From: Clostridia bacterium
Lineage (GTDB): Bacteria; Bacillota; Clostridia; Lachnospirales; Lachnospiraceae
Assembly (NCBI GenBank): GCA_009929615.1
Contig: SAAB01000002.1
Span: forward strand, 1-64,000
Length of the DNA: 64,000 nucleotides
Direction: 5' to 3'
The position numbers and the translations under genes were made by a program. Positions 26,954 to 36,500 of this stretch are shown piece after piece (the first letter of the stretch is position 1; every line of letters starts with the position of its first letter). The notes beneath the pieces are model-generated. The model searched no databases and was not told the origin of the DNA. It saw only the letters and a program-made list of their open reading frames with translations.

Positions 26954-27772
26954 ATGATAAAAGAATATAGAGATAATAAAGGCTTTTCCATGGTCGAATT
27001 AATTATTGTTGTTGCCATACTATCCATATTGACAGGAATTCTGGCACCTCAGTTTATTCGGTACATTGAGAAGTCCAGAGCAGCGGTTTGCGCATCCAAT
27101 ATGGACAGTATTATTGGTCAATATCAGACAGATGCTCTGGAAAATCCGCCAAAGAATATACAGGATGCTCAGACCCTTTTGTCAAACATTGCAGCAGAGC
27201 ATGGTGGAAGTAATGCCGCCGGAGTCATAGGCGCTTTTACGGGATTTTGTAAGAGCGGAGGTACCTACAGCTGTATAATATCCGAAGATTTTTCCTATTT
27301 AACGATTGAATGTTCAAAACACGGTAGAAATGTTTTAGATGCTGAAGCACTATATACTAAGTTACAGGGGGTTGCATTTGATGATATGCCAAAATCTCCA
27401 TATAAAACACTTGCAGATTATTTTGCTGCAGGTCGTAAGAATGTAGATTCAGAGGCTATTGGCACAGGTCAGGCCTATGCACCTTATGAGTCCCTTGCAG
27501 ATGCTATTAATAAAAAACTTATAGCTCATGGAGTACCGTTAGAGGATAAGAGCTGGCGTTTATATAACGATGGTAAACAGTATAATATGTTTATGACTGA
27601 GCGAAAGATAACACTGAGCGATGTGGATTCAAAAGAATGGATAGCCTGTGAGAAGTATGATGTTCTGAATAAAAAGGTAGTTACAGGTTATGTCCAGGTA
27701 ACGACCTCAACTTCAGGAACACAGAAATATCCGATTATCAATGGTGGTACATTTACAGAAACAAAACCATGA
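26954..27772 (+). CDS. Prepilin-like protein with type IV N-terminal methylation motif
   Basis: A 272-aa protein with a short basic leader, then GFSMVELIIVVAILSILTGILAPQF: a prepilin peptidase site between Gly and Phe with Glu5 of the mature form, and a hydrophobic helix of about 20 residues. The soluble remainder (YIEKSRAAVCASNMDSI...) is globular with Cys residues that may pair; I recognise no further domain. It resembles minor or pseudo-pilins of type IV pilus or type II-like systems, yet no pilus ATPase, platform protein or prepilin peptidase is in the window. The gene follows the ArsC-like gene by 27 bases with a GGGGG ribosome site and lies upstream of adenosine deaminase without a visible terminator. 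Confidence 0.85.
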   Translation: MIKEYRDNKGFSMVELIIVVAILSILTGILAPQFIRYIEKSRAAVCASNMDSIIGQYQTDALENPPKNIQDAQTLLSNIAAEHGGSNAAGVIGAFTGFCKSGGTYSCIISEDFSYLTIECSKHGRNVLDAEALYTKLQGVAFDDMPKSPYKTLADYFAAGRKNVDSEAIGTGQAYAPYESLADAINKKLIAHGVPLEDKSWRLYNDGKQYNMFMTERKITLSDVDSKEWIACEKYDVLNKKVVTGYVQVTTSTSGTQKYPIINGGTFTETKP

Positions 27773-27804
27773 TTTTACTGTTAACACGATATAGGGGGGA
27801 TTGA

Positions 27805-28812
27805 GTGAAGATTCCGAATAAAGCTTTGATTGATTTGCATATACATCTGGATGGCTCCTTACCCTTTGAACTGGTTCGTGAACTGGCAGCGGCTCAGGGT
27901 ATGGATGTAATGCCGGACAGTCAGCTTCGTCAGCTTATGACGGTTTCATCAGACTGCAGGGATTTGAATGAGTATCTGTCCTGTTTTGACTATCCCTTGT
28001 CTTTGCTTCAGACGGAAGAGGCATTGGAGAAAAGCGTTTACAGACTTATGCAGGTTCAAAGTCTTCAGGGACTGATTTATTCAGAGATTCGTTTTGCCCC
28101 TCAGCTGCATACCAGATATGGTCTGAATCAGAAACAGGTGGTGGATGCGGCTCTTCGTGGAATAAAGCGTTTTCAGGAAACATTTGAGTCATCGGTTTTA
28201 GAGTCGAATTTAATTCTTTGCTGTATGCGCGGAGCAGAGAACGCAGACAGTAATTTCGAGACGATAGAAATTGCCGGCCCATTGATAGGTCATGGCGTTG
28301 CAGCGTTAGACCTGGCTGGTGCTGAGGCACTTTTTCCAACATCGGATTTTGAGATTCTTTTTAAAAAAGCAAAAGAAAAAGGAATTCCTTTTACAATCCA
28401 TGCAGGAGAGGCTGCAGGACCGGAAAGCATCTGGAAAGCATTAGAATTTGGTGCATCCCGTATAGGTCATGGTGTCCGGTGTATAGAAGATAGGGCACTG
28501 GTAGACCATTTGGTAAAATCAGGAATTGTTTTAGAATTATGTCCTACCAGTAACATGAATACAAAGATATTTGACAATATAAAAAAATACCCTTTACCTG
28601 CGTTGATGGAAGCAGGAGTTAAGGTGACAATTAATACGGATAATATGACTGTTTCAGGAACGACGATTCAGAAAGAGCTGCAGTTGATGGCAGACACCTT
28701 TCATCTTGATGAGGGACAGATGAAAACTTTGCTCCGAAATTCAGTTGATGGAGCCTTTACTTTAGAAGAGATAAAACATCATTTGAGAAAAGAGATAGAT
28801 AATACCTACTAA
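27805..28812 (+). CDS. add: Adenosine deaminase
   Basis: A 335-aa TIM-barrel amidohydrolase starting at GTG behind GGGGGGA. Zinc ligands and catalytic residues are visible: LHIHLDGSLP at the start, HAGEAAGPESIW with the catalytic Glu, RIGHGV, and INTDNM for the last Asp pair. It converts adenosine or deoxyadenosine to inosine or deoxyinosine in purine salvage. Length and motifs are normal. It may be read from the same transcript as the prepilin gene 32 bases upstream, though functionally unrelated. Confidence 0.93.
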   Translation: MKIPNKALIDLHIHLDGSLPFELVRELAAAQGMDVMPDSQLRQLMTVSSDCRDLNEYLSCFDYPLSLLQTEEALEKSVYRLMQVQSLQGLIYSEIRFAPQLHTRYGLNQKQVVDAALRGIKRFQETFESSVLESNLILCCMRGAENADSNFETIEIAGPLIGHGVAALDLAGAEALFPTSDFEILFKKAKEKGIPFTIHAGEAAGPESIWKALEFGASRIGHGVRCIEDRALVDHLVKSGIVLELCPTSNMNTKIFDNIKKYPLPALMEAGVKVTINTDNMTVSGTTIQKELQLMADTFHLDEGQMKTLLRNSVDGAFTLEEIKHHLRKEIDNTY

Positions 28813-28814
28813 AT

Positions 28815-28880
28815 AAAAGCCATGTTGTTTGCCGGTGGATTAAATGCATCCGGGAACAACATGGCTTTTGGTTTATTCGA
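28815..28880. terminator. Bidirectional intrinsic terminator
   Basis: A perfect 15-bp stem, AAAAGCCATGTTGTT at 28815-28829 and its complement at 28855-28869, encloses a loop that can itself pair CCGG with CCGG. It ends adenosine deaminase on the plus strand and the DUF4317 gene on the minus strand. Confidence 0.85.
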
Positions 28881-30036
28881 TATCCTGTGGAGTTTCTTCG
28901 GATTCTTCAGGAAGAGAGAAACGAACCGGGATACCGTTTACTTCAACAGAATCATTGATTTCAATTAAAAGGCAGCGACGACCATCAATCATCCGGGTTT
29001 CAACCAAATCTGAACGGGATGGATTGACCTGCACAACCACATCCGGAGTTTTGACCTCGAATTTTCGGGTATTGGCAATATTAGATGCCATAAAAGGTAC
29101 AGGTGCCGGTGCGGCTTCTTCATAGTGCTTTTCAAAACTTTCTAATTTATCCGGCTGTACGCCACTGTTTTCTAAAAGATTTTTAATGTCTGTTTTATCG
29201 AGGAGAAGAGGTTCGGGTTCTTCTTTTTTCTCTTCAATCATCTCATTGAGGGTTTCGTGAATACTGCGAACAACTTCATAATCACAGGTAGTACCCAGAG
29301 TGTCCTCAATGATTGCCTGAAAAGCTTCTTTTTGAGTTTTGGCCGTCAGAGGAAGAACACTTCCAAGAATATGGTCTACAAGGCCTTCCCGTAAATCCTC
29401 GGAATTCTTCGTATAATAAAGAACATTGTGAATATCTGTGCTGCGGTCATTAAATGTAGGAAATAAAAAACCAACTTCCGGCACATCCACAATCCAATCA
29501 CGGATTCGGTCATGAAATTCGTTTAATTCAGAGTGATAAGAAAGACCTGGCTTTGATAATTTTACCGGGCAGATAGCACACAGAATATGGTCAAAAACTT
29601 CATCCGAAGCATCCTCCATCTCCATGCCATCGGAGGCCTTTCCGGGAACGTCATAGACAGAGTGGATAAGAAGTATGAGATAGTTTTCACCATAATCATA
29701 GGACTCGATAACCTTATCATAAAATTCATTGAGAAGATTAGGGTCATTCAACTGACTTTCACGTAACGACATAAGAAAAGCCTGTGTACCACCATAGTCC
29801 TCTGTTTCCATAGGAAATTCCATATTAACAAGGTTCTTTCCCAATGTACCGGATAAAGTCTTTCTGAAAATATCAAAATATTTAAACATTTCATCTTCGG
29901 GAAGAGTGAGAAACATATCCTGCATCTGGGCTTTTTTGTCCTTTTCTCCATCGACATAACAGCCGCAAATCCGGGTGATTGCACAATGAGATGGGGTAAA
30001 CTGTTTCTTTATTTCGCTGATTTCTTTTTTATTCAT
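28873..30036 (-). CDS. DUF4317 family protein, unknown function
   Basis: The start is taken at the ATG at 30036, eight bases after AGGCGG; an in-frame extension to 30075 lacks a site. The 387-aa soluble protein opens MNKKEISEIKKQFTPSHCAITRICGCYVDGEKD, the typical beginning of DUF4317 proteins, which are widespread in Clostridia. There are no membrane helices or recognised catalytic motifs; the C-terminal third has an acidic, Pro-rich linker and a small beta domain. The function is unknown. It is divergent from the Fe-S assembly operon, sharing a 186-base intergenic region. Confidence 0.85.
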   Translation of the reverse strand: MNKKEISEIKKQFTPSHCAITRICGCYVDGEKDKKAQMQDMFLTLPEDEMFKYFDIFRKTLSGTLGKNLVNMEFPMETEDYGGTQAFLMSLRESQLNDPNLLNEFYDKVIESYDYGENYLILLIHSVYDVPGKASDGMEMEDASDEVFDHILCAICPVKLSKPGLSYHSELNEFHDRIRDWIVDVPEVGFLFPTFNDRSTDIHNVLYYTKNSEDLREGLVDHILGSVLPLTAKTQKEAFQAIIEDTLGTTCDYEVVRSIHETLNEMIEEKKEEPEPLLLDKTDIKNLLENSGVQPDKLESFEKHYEEAAPAPVPFMASNIANTRKFEVKTPDVVVQVNPSRSDLVETRMIDGRRCLLIEINDSVEVNGIPVRFSLPEESEETPQDIE

Positions 30037-30132
30037 ATGTATTGCCGCCTTTTTATGGATTTTGGCCGAAGCCATGCCAAAATATTATAAGTCATTTTAG
30101 TGCTGCTGGCAATGGAAAAAGCCAAAAACCTA

Positions 30133-30160
30133 TTGTTTAATATTTGATAAATGTTATAAT
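30133..30160 (+). promoter_or_regulatory. Promoter of the SufC/SufB-like operon
   Basis: TTGTTT (30133-30138), a 16-base spacer and a consensus TATAAT (30155-30160), about 60 bases before the sufC-like start. Confidence 0.6.
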
Positions 30161-30222
30161 AAAGTATTGTAATGACAAATTCTGCTGGGAAATGCAGGAA
30201 GAAGAGAAAGGATAGGATTGAT

Positions 30223-30942
30223 ATGCTGCAAGTAAAAAATTTGTCCTATGAAGTTGTAGAGAATGGACAGAAATTAAAGATTATAGATGATATCAGTTTT
30301 GATTTAGCAGATGGTGAGATGATGGTTATTACAGGACCTAATGGCGGTGGAAAGTCTACAATGGCTTCCCTGCTCATGGGAATCAAACCACAGACCGCCG
30401 GACAGATTATTCTGGATGGAGAAGATATTACAGAATACGATATAGACCATAGAGCGAATGCGGGTATTGGATTCGCATTTCAACAGCCGCCGCGTTTTAA
30501 GGGGATGACTGTAAAGAATCTGCTTCAGTTATCTGCAGGAGGAGCCCTTTCTGAAGATGAGTGCTGTAAACTTTTGAGTAATGTAGGCCTTTGTGCGATG
30601 GAATATATCGACAGACAGGTTGATGCAACCTTATCCGGTGGAGAGATGAAGCGTATAGAGATCGCGACTGCTTTTGCAAAACCTCATAAACTGAGTATTT
30701 TTGATGAGCCGGAAGCCGGCATTGATTTATGGAGCTTTTCGATGCTTGTACAGCAGTTTGAAGAGATGCATAAGACAAAGAAAGAGAGCATACTGCTTAT
30801 ATCCCATCAGGAACGTATTATCCAGATGGCAGACCGTATTATGGTTATTAATGATGGGCGTATTCAGCAGTTAGGTTCGAAGGATGAAGTGATGCCTGAA
30901 CTCCTTGATGGAGATGCAGGATGTAAATATATGAAGGATTGA
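30223..30942 (+). CDS. sufC: SufC-like ATPase of a minimal Fe-S cluster assembly system
   Basis: I start at the ATG at 30223, where AGGA lies five bases before and the ABC domain begins at once (MLQVKNLSYEV). The 239-aa product has GPNGGGKST, LSGGEMKRIEIATAFAKPHKL and IFDEPEAGIDLW, closely following SufC rather than transporter ATPases. SufC powers the SufB/SufD scaffold. Only one scaffold gene follows, and SufS, SufU and SufD are absent, so this resembles the two-gene minimal (SmsCB-like) arrangement described in anaerobes. It is cytoplasmic. The next gene starts 17 bases after its stop. Confidence 0.9.
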   Translation: MLQVKNLSYEVVENGQKLKIIDDISFDLADGEMMVITGPNGGGKSTMASLLMGIKPQTAGQIILDGEDITEYDIDHRANAGIGFAFQQPPRFKGMTVKNLLQLSAGGALSEDECCKLLSNVGLCAMEYIDRQVDATLSGGEMKRIEIATAFAKPHKLSIFDEPEAGIDLWSFSMLVQQFEEMHKTKKESILLISHQERIIQMADRIMVINDGRIQQLGSKDEVMPELLDGDAGCKYMKD

Positions 30943-30959
30943 TAGGAGCGTGTTTAAAG

Positions 30960-31883
30960 ATGGAAATTGATAAGATAACACAGGATGTGCTTCAGGTTAT
31001 AGATAATGGTACATTTAAGCAGGAAGGTGCTTATAACCTTCGGTATAATGGACAGGCTCTCTGTCATGGAGATACGGAGCATATTAAGATTAAACGTAAA
31101 GAAGATAAGAATGGTATTGATGTTTATATCGATGGCAGTACTAAGGGCGAACAGGTACATATTCCCGTTGTAGTTACAGCTTCGGGTATGACCGATGTGG
31201 TTTACAATGATTTTTATGTTGCAGAGGGGGCGGAAGTGGTTATTGTTGCAGGCTGTGGTATTCATAATGCAGGATGCGATGATACACGCCATGATGGGAT
31301 TCATAGTTTTCATGTAGCAAAGGGTGCGAATGTGCGATATGAAGAAAAGCATTATGGTGAAGGCGAAGGTACAGGAAGCCGTATACTGAATCCGGTGACA
31401 AAGATTTATCTGGAAGAGGATTCGGTTTTCACCCTTGAAACAGCACAGATTAAAGGTGTTGATTCCAGCGTGCGCGAGACAGATGTCTATATGGGCGAAA
31501 GATCAAAGCTTTTTGTGACAGAACGTCTGATGACTCATGGAAAACAGACCGTTGTTTCAAATATGGAAGTGCAGATGAATGGCGATGGCTCTGCCGCTAA
31601 GATTGCATCAAGATCTGTAGCAAAGGGAGAATCTTCACAGACTTTTCATCCAATTGCTGTTGGAAATGCTGCCTGTCATGCACATGTACAGTGTGATTCC
31701 ATTATTATGGATAAGGCTCAAGTATGTTCGATACCTGAAATAAATGCCCGTCACTTAGATGCAGCCATTATTCATGAGGCAGCTATTGGCAGGATTAATG
31801 GTGACCAGCTGATAAAACTCAGAACCCTGGGTATGACAGAGGAAGAGGCTGAGGGCGTTATTGTTGATGCCTTCCTCGATTAA
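30960..31883 (+). CDS. SufB/SufD-like Fe-S scaffold (SmsB-like)
   Basis: A 307-aa protein counted from the ATG at 30960, which has AGGAG eleven bases before; a TTG at 30939 overlapping sufC is less likely. The centre is a right-handed beta-helix pattern and the end EAAIGRINGDQLIKLRTLGMTEEEAEGVIVDAFL is the classic SufB/SufD C-terminus. It is shorter than canonical SufB (about 470 aa) and carries Cys residues in AGCGIHNAGCDD that could bind the nascent cluster. With the adjacent SufC-like ATPase it would form the complete scaffold complex of a reduced Fe-S system. Confidence 0.87.
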   Translation: MEIDKITQDVLQVIDNGTFKQEGAYNLRYNGQALCHGDTEHIKIKRKEDKNGIDVYIDGSTKGEQVHIPVVVTASGMTDVVYNDFYVAEGAEVVIVAGCGIHNAGCDDTRHDGIHSFHVAKGANVRYEEKHYGEGEGTGSRILNPVTKIYLEEDSVFTLETAQIKGVDSSVRETDVYMGERSKLFVTERLMTHGKQTVVSNMEVQMNGDGSAAKIASRSVAKGESSQTFHPIAVGNAACHAHVQCDSIIMDKAQVCSIPEINARHLDAAIIHEAAIGRINGDQLIKLRTLGMTEEEAEGVIVDAFLD

Positions 31884-31917
31884 AGGATATAGAAACCGAT
31901 TTCAGGAGGTGGCATTG

Positions 31918-33108
31918 GTGAAGAAAGATGAAACATTATATATTAACTTGCTGGGAGAGTTTTCCATTAGCAATGATTATCACAAATTCAGACCAACAGG
32001 CAGAAGTCAGCAGATGATTCGAATGGTCGCATATATTGTAGCCAATAAAGATATTGATATCTCCAAAGAGAAGATGATAGATATCCTCTGGCCGGGTGAG
32101 GGATTGGATAATCCGGGTGGAGCTCTCAGAAATCTTGTATACCGATGTCGTAATGAACTGGAACGATTTTTTCCGGAATCAGAAGAAAAAAAAGAATGCA
32201 TTCTTTACAGAAACGGCAATTATTCCTGGAATCCCGTAATTAGCTGCCACATTGATGCTTTTGAATTTGAACACTTGATGAGTCTGGCAGATAAAGAATC
32301 CGATCTGGATGCCCAGTTTAATTATTTTGAAAAAGCCCATGCCCTATATAAAGGCGAATTTCTTCCGCAGGAAGCTCAAGAAGAGTGGGTCATTTTCCGG
32401 AGTGTGTACTATCGCAATCTATATACCCGGTGTGTACTTTCAATGTGCCGATATTATCAATCCAGACAGGACTATGAAAATGTCATAAACCTGTGTAACC
32501 GGTCAACTATGGTTGATGTACTGGATGAACAGATTCATATGGAGAAGATAAAGGCGTATCTTTCCAAGGATTCTGCCCAGCAGGCATTAGAATATTATTA
32601 TTCGATAAGTGAACTGTTTTCACAGAAGTATGGTGTGGAAATGAGCGATGCCATGCAGGAAATGTATGTAAAAATAGAAAAATGTTTATCGAATCAGCCT
32701 TTGGATATTAACAGCTTGGAAAAGAATTTAAAGGATGATAATCATCGCGGAACTTTTTACTGTAATTTTGATGTGTTTCGAAATGTATATCAAATCAATC
32801 TTCGCTCCAGCCGCCGCTCACAGAGAATGAGATATTTGATTCTTATGACATTGGAAGATAGTAGACATCCGGGCGTAAGTACAAACTATCTAAAAGATGA
32901 TATGGAAGCGATGCATGAAGTCCTGGGGTCCTATCTGCGAAGCAGTGATGTTTACACCCAGTCCAGCCCAACCCAGTTTTCACTGATTTTAACAGTTGTT
33001 AATGAAAAAGGGAAGAATATAGCTATTGAGCGTGTTAAAAAACGTTTTGAGGAGAAGCATCACCATCCGGAGGTGAAGCTTTATATGGAAGAACGTATTA
33101 TTCATTAA
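31918..33108 (+). CDS. BTAD/SARP-type transcriptional regulator with degenerate GGDEF-like C-terminus
   Basis: The GTG at 31918 follows AGGAGG by eight bases; the frame is open upstream but overlaps the previous gene. The 396-aa product has an N-terminal OmpR-like winged helix (residues 5-95: LLGEFSISN...MIDILWPG...LRNLVYRCRNELE), a bacterial transcriptional activator TPR domain (about 105-260, FEFEHLMSL...YYQSRQDYENVINLCNRS), and a C-terminal 110 residues resembling a decayed GGDEF fold with SPTQFSLIL in place of GGDEF. Such regulators activate promoters close by. The giant adhesin starts 109 bases downstream in the same direction and is a natural candidate target, but this is inferred only from position. 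Confidence 0.82.
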   Translation: MKKDETLYINLLGEFSISNDYHKFRPTGRSQQMIRMVAYIVANKDIDISKEKMIDILWPGEGLDNPGGALRNLVYRCRNELERFFPESEEKKECILYRNGNYSWNPVISCHIDAFEFEHLMSLADKESDLDAQFNYFEKAHALYKGEFLPQEAQEEWVIFRSVYYRNLYTRCVLSMCRYYQSRQDYENVINLCNRSTMVDVLDEQIHMEKIKAYLSKDSAQQALEYYYSISELFSQKYGVEMSDAMQEMYVKIEKCLSNQPLDINSLEKNLKDDNHRGTFYCNFDVFRNVYQINLRSSRRSQRMRYLILMTLEDSRHPGVSTNYLKDDMEAMHEVLGSYLRSSDVYTQSSPTQFSLILTVVNEKGKNIAIERVKKRFEEKHHHPEVKLYMEERIIH

Positions 33109-33158
33109 AGTTTTTTTAAAAAACAGAATATAGCGTTTTGTTTGGTAGAATATTATAG

Positions 33159-33164
33159 TATAAT
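33159..33164 (+). promoter_or_regulatory. -10 box candidate for the adhesin gene
   Basis: TATAAT 53 bases before the adhesin ATG. The best upstream hexamer, TTGTTT at 33138-33143, is only 15 bases away and no canonical -35 is present, as would fit an activator-dependent promoter. Confidence 0.4.
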
Positions 33165-33446
33165 AAAGTATACTTGCTTATATAGATATCAAGTGGGTTA
33201 CAAGGAGGATGAGAGAATGAGGGAAAAGAAGACGACTCGTCTGAAACGAATACTAGCATGGCTTTTGATTATTACCATGGTGGTATCGTCAAACATGTCC
33301 ATGACGCGCTTCAGGCTCATGCGTTAGGCACATCGGAAACCGGTGAAGAAACAACCGTAGAACCGATGTCAGAAACGCCGGAAGACAGCCAGGAGACTTT
33401 TGTGGATACAACGGCTTCGACGGAAAGTGTGGTAACAGAAGACACT

Positions 33447-33581
33447 GAAACAGAGAGTCCAGAGACAGAAAGTTTCGAAACAGAGAGTAAAGAAACAGAG
33501 AGTAAGGAAACAGAAAGCAAAGAAACAGAAAGCACAGAGACAGAAAGCAAGGAAACAGAGAGCAAGGAAACGGAGACAGAT
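33447..33581 (+). repeat. Nine 15-bp tandem repeats encoding ETESX
   Basis: Nine in-frame 15-base units encode Glu-Thr-Glu-Ser plus a variable residue (P, F, K, K, K, T, K, K), the last being ETETD. They form an acidic stalk just after the signal region of the adhesin. Slippage would alter stalk length but not frame. Confidence 0.9.
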
Positions 33582-36500
33582 GAAGGCATGGCTCTTGATG
33601 CTGCCAGAGAAGTTACCGGTGTTAATATCGATGTTTCCGGACAGATTGTTACTGATGGTGACAAGGGTTATGTCCTTTCAGGTGAATCTTTCCAGTATCG
33701 TCTGAATTATACGGTGCCATCCCTTGGTACAGGCTCAGGCAGTGCTTATCAGAATGCGAAGATTGTCTTTACCCTGCCAGATTATGTCGTTATGGACACG
33801 AATGAGGACGGCAGTTACAAGGTTACAGGTGCAGAAGTAACGAATGTGACCTATGATGGAAGTGAAGGCAGCAGAACTCGCCGTCTGATAGTAGACCTGA
33901 CAAATCCGCTGCCATTAAATACCACGGGTTATGTGACGATTGGACTTCGTACAGAAAACCTTAAAACACCTGATAAGACACTGAACTTTAATTCAGTAAA
34001 GCTTCAGGGAGTTTTCATTAATGCGGTTGGAGACAGTGAGAATTTTGAACTCACAGTTCCTGAACAAAGGGTAGACGTTAATGCAACCTCTGAATGGAAT
34101 GTCGATAAAAGTATCGTATCTGAAGGAAAGGTAGCGAGTGAAGATTATTACGATGTTACATACCAGATATCTGTAACTGATCCGAGTGGCACTAATCATT
34201 TAGGCCGTTTGGATTTTTATGATTTTTCATTAACAGATGCATTTCCATCAACTGCTGATATCAGAAATTCCGGAGAGGCAGAAAGCGTTAGCGGACCACT
34301 TCCGGATGGTGGAAAAGCCGTACTGGTCTATGACGTAAAGATGATTCGTGATGGCGGAGATATTTCTTTATCAGAAGGTGGAACGGATGCTTATGGTTAT
34401 TCGGTGAATGTATCAGGTTCTGATGTAACGGGCATCAACTTTAACAGCCTTTACCGGATTCAGTCCGGTGATTCGGAAGCTTCTGGACAGTTTGTAACTG
34501 TTGGCCAGCCAACGAATACAACCTATCAGTACACTGTTCGTTATCCATATTCGCCATATATGACGGATATGAATGAGGAACATGTCAAAGAATATACTTT
34601 GACGAATACAGCGAAGCTCGCTTATCAGCTGCTCGGACCTACTGCCCAGACAAGTAAGACAGACACAGCGTCTTTTAAAATCGGCGGTTATGGTACCATG
34701 CCTCTCAATGCAAATCTTTCCTTGAAAAAATATATTCAGGTTGGAGAGGAAGAAATTCTTTTAAACAGCAGTGCACAGGCAGCCTTCGGGAATGCACAGT
34801 TTACATTATATAATGATGAAAGTTGTACCGATGTGGCTTATAATCTCTACAATGATCAGATGAGCGATGTGGCTGTTGGCAGCAATGGTACACTGGTCTT
34901 TAATAATCTGCGTACAGGGACATACTATCTTAAAGAGGTAACAGGAATTGAAGGATGTTCTGCATTAAATCCGGTTAAGGTTGTCATATCTGACACGGAT
35001 GCTTCTGTAACGGTTACAGGAGATGAACATGTTGTGGTTGAAAGCCAGGGAAGTCTTAATGAAGACCCTGCTGTCAATGCCCGTACTGTGTCTATTAAAG
35101 TAGTAAACCCTTCAGCATCCATTGGTTCATTGGAATTTACAAAAAAAGGTACAGATGCCGATGGAAATATAGAAAATCTTTCCGGCATTGAGTTTACACT
35201 GACATTGAAGTCAGATTCCGGTAAAACTTATACTGCAACATCAAGATCTGACGGAAAAACCCGTTTTAACGGAATTCCGGCAGGCGATTATACATTAAGC
35301 GAAACGTCTATCCCTCAGACACTTCAAGATAAAGGTTATAAACCAGCTGCAGATAAAGATATAACTATTGCAGCAAACACAGTAAACAAACCGGATTTAG
35401 ATGGAAATAATGTTTTTATGAACATTTCGGACAAAGGCCGGTTAAAGATTGTTAAAAAAAGTAATCAGAATAAAGACACATTGCTTCCGGGTGCTGCTTT
35501 TGAATTGTACGGACCATATGAAAGCCAGTCCGCAGCAGAAGCTGCAGGGAATACGCCGGCAGGCACTCCGGCCGGAAGAATAACAAGTGGAGATAATGGA
35601 GAAGCAGTTTCAGCTATACTGACGAAAGGCTTCTATATTATTAAAGAAGTGACAGCACCTGCCAACTATGTATTAGAGGAAGATGTTACAGTTGTCGAAG
35701 TTAAGGCAGGAGAGACAACGGCACCTGTGGAAATCCTTAATAACGAACAGGTAAAAGTGACTTTCCGTAAGCAGGGGATTGATAATCTGCAGGCCCTGGC
35801 ATATCTTCAGGAACTGGCGGGAGCAACATTTCAGATTTATGATGCCAATTCCCAGCCTTTAAAAGGTACAAAGGATGGAAATGGCGATTATCGTCTGACA
35901 GCTTCCGGCGGTGAGAATGTCATTATCACAACGGAATTGGACCCGACGGGCATTTCTGTATCTGACGGTGTTTATTTAGCTCCTGGTACTTATTACTATA
36001 AGGAGATTGCGGCACCGAAACCATTTGATACAGGCAATGTATCTGATCAGCTTCACAGCTTTACTGTAAAAGCCAGAGATGAGGTGGATTCAGATTCAGC
36101 ATACACGATTCAGACCCAGACTGTAAAAAATGCTACACAGACAGGAAGAATCCGAATTGTTAAACGTCTCTCAGGGACTGAGACAGGAATTAATGGAGTT
36201 ACTTTTGGAATCTATTATAGAGCCGGAACAGACTATGTGGAAGTAGACCGGGTGACAACGACAGACCAGAGAGTCGGAACGTCTCTCCAGAGTGGTATTG
36301 GATATACATCGGCACTTTTGGATACGTCGAGAACGTATTACATAAAGGAACTCAGTGTTCCAGACGGCTATGTTCTGGATGAAACCTATCAGGAGGTATC
36401 CTTTACCAATGGTTTACTGTCTGTTGAAAAAGTTATTTATAATGTACCGCTGCCGTCTATTAAGATTGTTAAAAAGGATTCGGTACGAAGCACAGCAATC

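Noticed and set aside
33142..33327. Separate 61-codon gene before the adhesin
   Set aside because: From 33217 it is the adhesin signal peptide with its own AGGAGG; the stop is due to the frameshift. The part before 33217 has no ribosome site.
33447..33581. Tandem repeats as a possible CRISPR array
   Set aside because: Units are 15 bases, contiguous, in frame and without spacers.
33317..33664. Minus-strand reading frame rich in SVSLLSVS opposite the adhesin stalk
   Set aside because: It is the antisense shadow of the ETESX repeats, without ribosome site or family resemblance.
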